Part shown: positions 59,018 to 64,000 of the stretch, in pieces
Layout: each line of letters begins with the position of its first letter
Position numbering within the stretch: position 1 is the stretch's first letter
NCBI RefSeq assembly: GCF_018860425.1
Contig: NZ_JAHKPI010000020.1
Coordinates: forward strand, 1 to 64,000
Source of the DNA: Marinobacter sp. F3R08
GTDB taxonomy: Bacteria > Pseudomonadota > Gammaproteobacteria > Pseudomonadales > Oleiphilaceae
Direction of reading: 5' to 3'
DNA length: 64,000 nt
Notes under the pieces: generated by a model
What the model was told of the DNA's origin: nothing
The model's database searches: none
The model's input: the letters and a program-made list of their open reading frames with translations, nothing else
Position numbers and translations under genes: made by a program

Positions 59018-60511
59018 TTAAAAAGCCTTGCTGACTTCGATGGACGCACTCCAGGCACTGAGATCGTATTCCCCTTTGTAGTTTGATGCTCCAGAGGAAG
59101 GATCCTGTTGCTCAGGCGCCTCATGCAAATAGACAAACTCGTCTACACGCGGGTCATCAGTGAAGATAAGCGTTCCGATGGCGGCATCAACCGTCCAGCC
59201 GCTATCCGCGTTTTTCCACTGCGAGCCCAGCGTCAACCAATGACGATTGCTTGACGGTATTCGTGCAGTAAGGTAGTTGTCCACAGGCGATTCATCCCAC
59301 GCGTAACCGGCCTTGAAAGCCCACTCTGGAGTAGCCTGCCAGATACCACCAACATTGAACTGCCAGGTGTTTTTCCACTTTTCGGTGATGTGGGTGATGA
59401 CCTCATTACCTGTCGCCGCAGATATCGAACCAGCTCCTCCCTCACGGCTGATGATATCGAGCTCTTCGAATCGGCTCCATCTTGCGTAAGTGGCGCCAGC
59501 AAGAAGAGTTACTTCCGGTGTCAACCTATGCCTGGCGCCAACCGTGATGCTCTCAGGTATGGCCAGAGGTACCCGGACATCTTCACTCACACCACTCTGG
59601 GCACCGGTTGGAAAAGCCTGCGTCCCCTGACCGATGGCAGAGAGATCCACTGCCGTTGTTTCGGGAAAGTTGGATATGTTCGCATCACCATCCAGATTGA
59701 ACTCTGTACCCGTCTGGGCAGTCAGGCCGAACTGGGTTCTCTCAGACAACTCGTAAAGAAAACCAATGCGGAAATTTACCGCGATGTCGTCACCTTCGAT
59801 GGCGGCATAGCCTTCCTCAAGCCCTGATGGTACGGGCACACCAAAATCTTCTGGCGAGGCAGCTCCAAGCGCCGAATCAAGGCCCGAGTAACCTTGCTGC
59901 CAGCGACCGTAGATACCCGAGTAATCCTGGAACTTCGTCAGACGCCCTTCCGCATACATGATGTTGATGCCGGCACCCATGGACAGACCTTGCCCGTTAT
60001 TGACCGAGATAGCGGGAGAGAAAGAGATAACCGTCAACTCAGTCTCGTCCGCAAAGTAACGACCCACAAAATCATCGTCGTAGTCAGCCGCCAAGCCATA
60101 GGGCGCATGAATGCCAAAGCCCACATCTATCGAGTCATTTACTTCGTGGGTGAGATAAATATTGGGAAGAATCGCTGGATCGGCAATGTCACCGCCTGTA
60201 CTGCCAGTAACCGGGCGCCCGAGGGTGTCGGTCGCGCTTGCCGTGCCTGACCTGGCCTCGGCATCGATATCAAGAATCGCTGCACCAAACGAAACATTGG
60301 TGCCGGACAGCTGACTCATCCCCGCAGGGTTAAACAATACCGTGGTCGCGTTTTCAGGATTGGCTGCGGCACCGGCGTTGGCAGTGCCCATGGCACTGGC
60401 GCTCTGCTCGTTGAGAGAAAACCCACCCGCCAGGACTCCGGCAGGCGTCGCGAGTGCGGCGACAGTGGTAAAACGTACAGCTCGTGCAAGCATTGAAGGA
60501 CGGTGGTGCAT
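59018..60511 (-). CDS. FadL-family outer membrane fatty acid/hydrocarbon porin
   Basis: Outer-membrane beta-barrel for uptake of long-chain fatty acids or other hydrophobic compounds. The 497-residue precursor has a signal peptide (ending about TPAGVLAG) and the family N-terminus GGFSLNEQSASAMGTANAG with NPAGMSQLSG. It ends with an aromatic C-terminus (EVSKAF), needed for barrel assembly. AAGGAG lies five bases before ATG 60511. A secreted lipase is encoded elsewhere in the window, so released fatty acids could enter this way; that link is inference. Confidence 0.93.
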   Translation of the reverse strand: MHHRPSMLARAVRFTTVAALATPAGVLAGGFSLNEQSASAMGTANAGAAANPENATTVLFNPAGMSQLSGTNVSFGAAILDIDAEARSGTASATDTLGRPVTGSTGGDIADPAILPNIYLTHEVNDSIDVGFGIHAPYGLAADYDDDFVGRYFADETELTVISFSPAISVNNGQGLSMGAGINIMYAEGRLTKFQDYSGIYGRWQQGYSGLDSALGAASPEDFGVPVPSGLEEGYAAIEGDDIAVNFRIGFLYELSERTQFGLTAQTGTEFNLDGDANISNFPETTAVDLSAIGQGTQAFPTGAQSGVSEDVRVPLAIPESITVGARHRLTPEVTLLAGATYARWSRFEELDIISREGGAGSISAATGNEVITHITEKWKNTWQFNVGGIWQATPEWAFKAGYAWDESPVDNYLTARIPSSNRHWLTLGSQWKNADSGWTVDAAIGTLIFTDDPRVDEFVYLHEAPEQQDPSSGASNYKGEYDLSAWSASIEVSKAF

Positions 60512-60629
60512 GGTATCTCCTTTTTGAAACGCGCGGAGTATACGCACCACCCCTTACTGTCCTCAAATGCCATCCCTAACGGTTCAGCCCCCTAACTTTC
60601 TGCCAGCCAGTCCAGCAATGCTCCAACGA

Positions 60630-61751
60630 TCAGTCATCCTGGATGGTAAGTTTGTCGACAGAAGAGGACAGCTTATCCGCCCCCTGGGCATCCGCACCCA
60701 GCTTGATCAGCAGGCGCAGATCATTCGCAGAGTCCGCATGAGCCAAAGCATCCTCGTACGTAATTGAGCCTTCTGCATACAGCTGATACAGGGCTTGGTC
60801 GAAAGTCTGCATACCGGATTCATTGGACTTTGACATCAGCTCCTTCAGCCGATGCACCTCGCCCTTGCGGATCAGATCCGAGACCAGCGGAGTATTGATC
60901 AGCACCTCGATAACCGCCTTCCGCCCCTTGCCGTCCGGCGTCGGTACCAGTTGCTGGGCCACAATAGCCTTAAGGTTCAGAGACAGATCCATCCAGATCT
61001 GGTTATGCTGTTCAGGAGGGAAAAACTGGATAATCCGATCCAACGCCTGGTTGGCGTTGTTGGCGTGCAGCGTGGCGAGACACAAGTGACCCGTTTCAGC
61101 AAACTGCACCGAGTACTCCATGGTTTGCCGGGTCCGCACCTCGCCGATGAGGATCACATCAGGTGCCTGCCGGAGGGTATTCTTGAGCGCCACCTCGAAA
61201 CTGTCGGTATCGATACCCACCTCACGCTGGGTGACGATACAACCATGGTGTTGATGCACAAATTCGATCGGATCTTCAATGGAAATGATGTGACCGCGGC
61301 TGTTTCTGTTCCGGTGTCCCAACATGGCTGCCAGTGAGGTGGATTTACCCGTGCCCGTTGCGCCTACGAACATGATCAGACCACGCTTGGTCATGGCCAG
61401 TTCTTTAACCACCTCCGGCAACGACAAATCATCAATCTGCGGAATCTTCACCTCAATCCGCCGCAAGACCATGCCACAGAGATTGCGCTGAAAGAACGCG
61501 GAAACCCGGAAACGTCCGATGCCCCGGGCGCTGATCGCGAAGTTACACTCGTGGGATTCCTCAAACTCGGCGCGTTGCTTGTCGTTCATTGCACCGTAGA
61601 CAAACTCCCTGGTCTGTTCCGGCGTCAATGCGTTCTTGGTAACCGGCAGCACTTTTCCGTTCACCTTCATGCTCGGTGGCACACCTGCCGTAATGAACAG
61701 GTCCGAACCCCCTTTCTCCACCATCAGCCGTAACAGCTTTTCGAATTCCAT
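60630..61751 (-). CDS. pilU: Type IV pilus retraction ATPase accessory PilU
   Basis: PilT-like ATPase needed with PilT for full pilus retraction and twitching. The 373-residue protein has Walker A GATGTGKSTSL, the Asp box IISIEDPIEFVH, Walker B APDVILIGEVR and the His box CLATLHANNANQALDR. The long C-terminal extension (LIKLGADAQGADKL...) distinguishes PilU from PilT. It lies 116 bases after pilT on the same strand, as in Pseudomonas. Confidence 0.96.
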   Translation of the reverse strand: MEFEKLLRLMVEKGGSDLFITAGVPPSMKVNGKVLPVTKNALTPEQTREFVYGAMNDKQRAEFEESHECNFAISARGIGRFRVSAFFQRNLCGMVLRRIEVKIPQIDDLSLPEVVKELAMTKRGLIMFVGATGTGKSTSLAAMLGHRNRNSRGHIISIEDPIEFVHQHHGCIVTQREVGIDTDSFEVALKNTLRQAPDVILIGEVRTRQTMEYSVQFAETGHLCLATLHANNANQALDRIIQFFPPEQHNQIWMDLSLNLKAIVAQQLVPTPDGKGRKAVIEVLINTPLVSDLIRKGEVHRLKELMSKSNESGMQTFDQALYQLYAEGSITYEDALAHADSANDLRLLIKLGADAQGADKLSSSVDKLTIQDD

Positions 61752-61867
61752 TTTTTACACAGCCTCCATTTTCTGACACCCACCCTGTTTTCAAACTCTA
61801 TCCGGGGAGTCAGATGGTTTCCCTTCTGCTCCTGGTGCCAACGCTGCCAGCCCAGGAAGCACGCTTG

Positions 61868-62902
61868 TTAGAAATTGTCAGGCATTTTCGCCTTCGCCCG
61901 CGCGGCTTCGCGGGAGATCAGTCCTTTCTGCAGCAACCGCTCCAGACACTGATCAAGTGTTTGCATGCCCAGGGAGCCCCCGGTCTGAATCGACGAGTAC
62001 ATCTGGGCGATCTTATCTTCCCGGATCAGGTTACGAATGGCCGAGGTACCGATCATGATCTCGTGTGCCGCGATCCGCCCGCCACCCATTTTCTTCATCA
62101 GCGTCTGGGAGATAACCGCCTGCAACGATTCCGAAAGCATCGACCGAACCATGGACTTTTCTTCCGCAGGGAACACGTCGACAACCCGGTCAATGGTCTT
62201 GGCGGCAGAGGTGGTGTGCAGTGTTCCGAAGACCAGGTGGCCTGTCTCAGCCGCCGTCAGCGCCAGACGAATCGTTTCCAGATCCCGGAGCTCACCTACA
62301 AGGATAATGTCAGGATCTTCCCGCAACGCCGAACGCAATGCCTCGTTAAAGCCCAAGGTATCCCGATGGACCTCACGCTGGTTAACCAGACATTTCTTGG
62401 AGTCATGTACGAATTCGATGGGGTCCTCAATGGTAAGGACATGTTCGTAACGGGTGTCGTTGATATAGTCCATCATCGCTGCCAGGGTGGTGGACTTGCC
62501 GGAACCGGTCGGCCCGGTCACCAACACCAACCCCCGAGGCACCGAGGAAATGTCCTTGAATACCTGCCCCATTCCCAAATCCTCCATGGTCAGCACCTTG
62601 GAGGGAATAGTCCGGAATACCGCACCTGCACCACGATTCTGGTTAAATGCGTTAACACGGAAACGGGCAACACCAGGAACTTCGAATGAAAAGTCAGTTT
62701 CCAGGAATTCCTCGTAGTCCTTGCGCTGCTTGTCATTCATGATGTCGTAGATCAGGCCATGGACTTCTTTATGCTCCATAGGCGGCAGATTGATGCGACG
62801 CACATCACCATCAACGCGAATCATCGGTGGCAGACCGGCAGAGAGGTGCAAGTCAGACGCACCCTGTTTCGCCGAAAAGGCAAGCAGTTCAGTAATATCC
62901 AT
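61868..62902 (-). CDS. pilT: Type IV pilus retraction ATPase PilT
   Basis: Hexameric motor that retracts type IV pili. The 344-residue protein has the N-terminal PAS-like part (LLAFSAKQGASDLHLSAGLPP), Walker A GPTGSGKSTTL, the Asp box LTIEDPIEFVHD, Walker B DPDIILVGELRD and the AIRNLIRE motif essential in retraction ATPases. ATG 62902 matches the family start. It is divergent from yggS, as in Pseudomonas. Confidence 0.97.
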   Translation of the reverse strand: MDITELLAFSAKQGASDLHLSAGLPPMIRVDGDVRRINLPPMEHKEVHGLIYDIMNDKQRKDYEEFLETDFSFEVPGVARFRVNAFNQNRGAGAVFRTIPSKVLTMEDLGMGQVFKDISSVPRGLVLVTGPTGSGKSTTLAAMMDYINDTRYEHVLTIEDPIEFVHDSKKCLVNQREVHRDTLGFNEALRSALREDPDIILVGELRDLETIRLALTAAETGHLVFGTLHTTSAAKTIDRVVDVFPAEEKSMVRSMLSESLQAVISQTLMKKMGGGRIAAHEIMIGTSAIRNLIREDKIAQMYSSIQTGGSLGMQTLDQCLERLLQKGLISREAARAKAKMPDNF

Positions 62903-63043
62903 AGAAATCCTCGGAAGGCTTTTTCTTTTATCCCGACAGCTCCCACCCGGTGGCGCCCCGACGTGGTTCACTTGGCATTTCAGTGACCTGCGGGTAACGT
63001 GTCACCGTACAAAGTGACAGACCGAGCGTGGCATTCTCATACT

Positions 63044-63748
63044 ATGAGCAGCATAGCAGACAACATCGGGAGCGTAACCCGACGCATACAAAAAGCAACA
63101 TTGCACGCGGGCCGCGAGCCGGGGGCTGTGCACCTGCTCGCCGTCAGCAAAACCCGCCCTCCCGGCGAGCTTCGTGAGGCCTACGATGCAGGGCAACTGT
63201 CGTTTGGTGAAAACTATCTTCAGGAAGCGCTCGACAAAATAGACGCGCTGGCTGACCTTGAGGGCATCGAGTGGCACTTCATCGGCCCGATTCAATCCAA
63301 CAAGACACGACAGATTGCCTCTGCCTTTGCCTGGGTCCACAGTGTGGACCGTTTGAAGATTGCCCGTCGGCTCAGCGAACAACGGAATCCTCAGTTGTCA
63401 CCATTGAATATCTGCCTTCAGGTCAACATTAATGAAGAAGACAGCAAATCCGGCTGCACGATCGGGGAGCTACCAGACCTGGTGGCCGCGGTCGGTGAAC
63501 TACCAGGCCTGACACTACGGGGGCTGATGGCCATTCCGGACCCGGATCAGCCTGAAGCAGATTTGAGATCAAGCTTTCGGAAGCTGGCCAAGACATTGCA
63601 ACAACTACGCACAGATCATCCCGACGCAGGCCCGCTGGACACACTCTCCATGGGTATGTCCGGAGATCTTGAGGTCGCGATTGACGAAGGGGCCACCTGG
63701 GTCCGGGTAGGCACCGCGCTTTTCGGCACACGCCCGGCAAAGAGCTGA
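63044..63748 (+). CDS. yggS: YggS family PLP-binding protein
   Basis: Pyridoxal phosphate homeostasis protein (PLPBP family). The 234-residue TIM-barrel has the PLP lysine in LLAVSKTRP, FGENYLQEAL, WHFIGPIQSNKTR and the C-terminal phosphate-binding SMGMSGDLEVAI and VRVGTALFG. It is followed by proC after about 60 bases, the order known from many gammaproteobacteria. Confidence 0.96.
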   Translation: MSSIADNIGSVTRRIQKATLHAGREPGAVHLLAVSKTRPPGELREAYDAGQLSFGENYLQEALDKIDALADLEGIEWHFIGPIQSNKTRQIASAFAWVHSVDRLKIARRLSEQRNPQLSPLNICLQVNINEEDSKSGCTIGELPDLVAAVGELPGLTLRGLMAIPDPDQPEADLRSSFRKLAKTLQQLRTDHPDAGPLDTLSMGMSGDLEVAIDEGATWVRVGTALFGTRPAKS

Positions 63749-63809
63749 GCCGGCCGGTTCCTGTTATGATCAGAACCAGACGCTTAAACGATCAACCGGA
63801 GAGTTAACC

Positions 63810-64000
63810 TTGAGCACATCACCCACCATTTCTTTTATTGGCGCCGGCAACATGGCCAGCGCCATCATTGGCGGTATGCTGGATAGCGGCTACAAGGCTG
63901 GCAGCATCTGGGTCAGCGCGCCGGATGACGCGCACCTGCAAACAATCCGCAAACGTTTCGGCGTGAGCGTAACCACAGACAATCGCTACTGCGCACAGCA
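63810..64000 (+). CDS. proC: Pyrroline-5-carboxylate reductase, partial
   Basis: Last enzyme of proline synthesis; only the first 63 codons are in the window, so the 3' end is missing. The start TTG 63810 has GGAGAG about seven bases before it. The N-terminus ISFIGAGNMASAIIGGML is the NAD(P)-binding Rossmann motif of ProC. Context after yggS supports the call. Confidence 0.93.
   Translation, partial: MSTSPTISFIGAGNMASAIIGGMLDSGYKAGSIWVSAPDDAHLQTIRKRFGVSVTTDNRYCAQ

Overview
The window reads as a 64 kb stretch of chromosome from a marine gammaproteobacterium close to Pseudomonas, most probably Marinobacter or a near relative. This is inferred from gene content and order, moderately high GC, and marine-type extras such as a PEP-CTERM protein. 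No phage, insertion sequence, CRISPR array or rRNA was seen. Almost everything is core genome, arranged as a series of blocks whose internal order is known from Pseudomonas.

Layout: 58-6794 holds tyrS, an M23 endopeptidase, anmK, erpA, a bactofilin with a coiled-coil partner, and argC. 6946-11899 holds a ClC-type transporter, hemJ, thiD, thiE and hemL (thiamine and haem synthesis). 12226-19287 holds a secreted lipase, the mrcB/LpoP-like cell-wall pair, a phosphotransferase-kinase fusion, a pentapeptide-repeat protein, a Rieske protein and sfsA. 19467-31348 is dksA, gluQRS, cbrX, cbrA, cbrB, the small RNA crcZ, pcnB, folK, panB, panC and pgi. 31331-38477 is a second folK, folB, plsY, tsaD, the rpsU-dnaG-rpoD macromolecular synthesis cluster and a tRNA. 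38635-41619 is a small accessory patch with a PEP-CTERM protein, a DUF2489 protein, a possible structured RNA and an HDOD protein. 41769-53882 is recG, oxyR, an epimerase, ridA, spoT, rpoZ, gmk, an RluA-type enzyme, yicC, rph, crc and pyrE. 53886-64000 holds envelope and hypothetical proteins, polA, a FadL porin, pilU, pilT, yggS and the start of proC.

The most notable content is a complete carbon catabolite repression circuit. The sensor CbrA, the sigma-54 activator CbrB and a previously unmarked CrcZ-like RNA lie together; CrcZ has its own -24/-12 promoter, GTAAC repeats upstream, four strong A-rich Hfq/Crc motifs and a terminator. Crc itself lies 26 kb away and keeps more of the exonuclease III active site than Pseudomonas Crc does. 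The secreted lipase carries a matching A-rich motif just before its ribosome binding site, which makes it a candidate target of the circuit.

Other points of interest are a probable ATT start codon for thiD, a terminator-like hairpin between a candidate promoter and the start of spoT, and a ClC protein lacking two residues or motifs typical of proton-coupled exchangers. All functional statements are from reading the sequence and recalling family knowledge; no database search was run.
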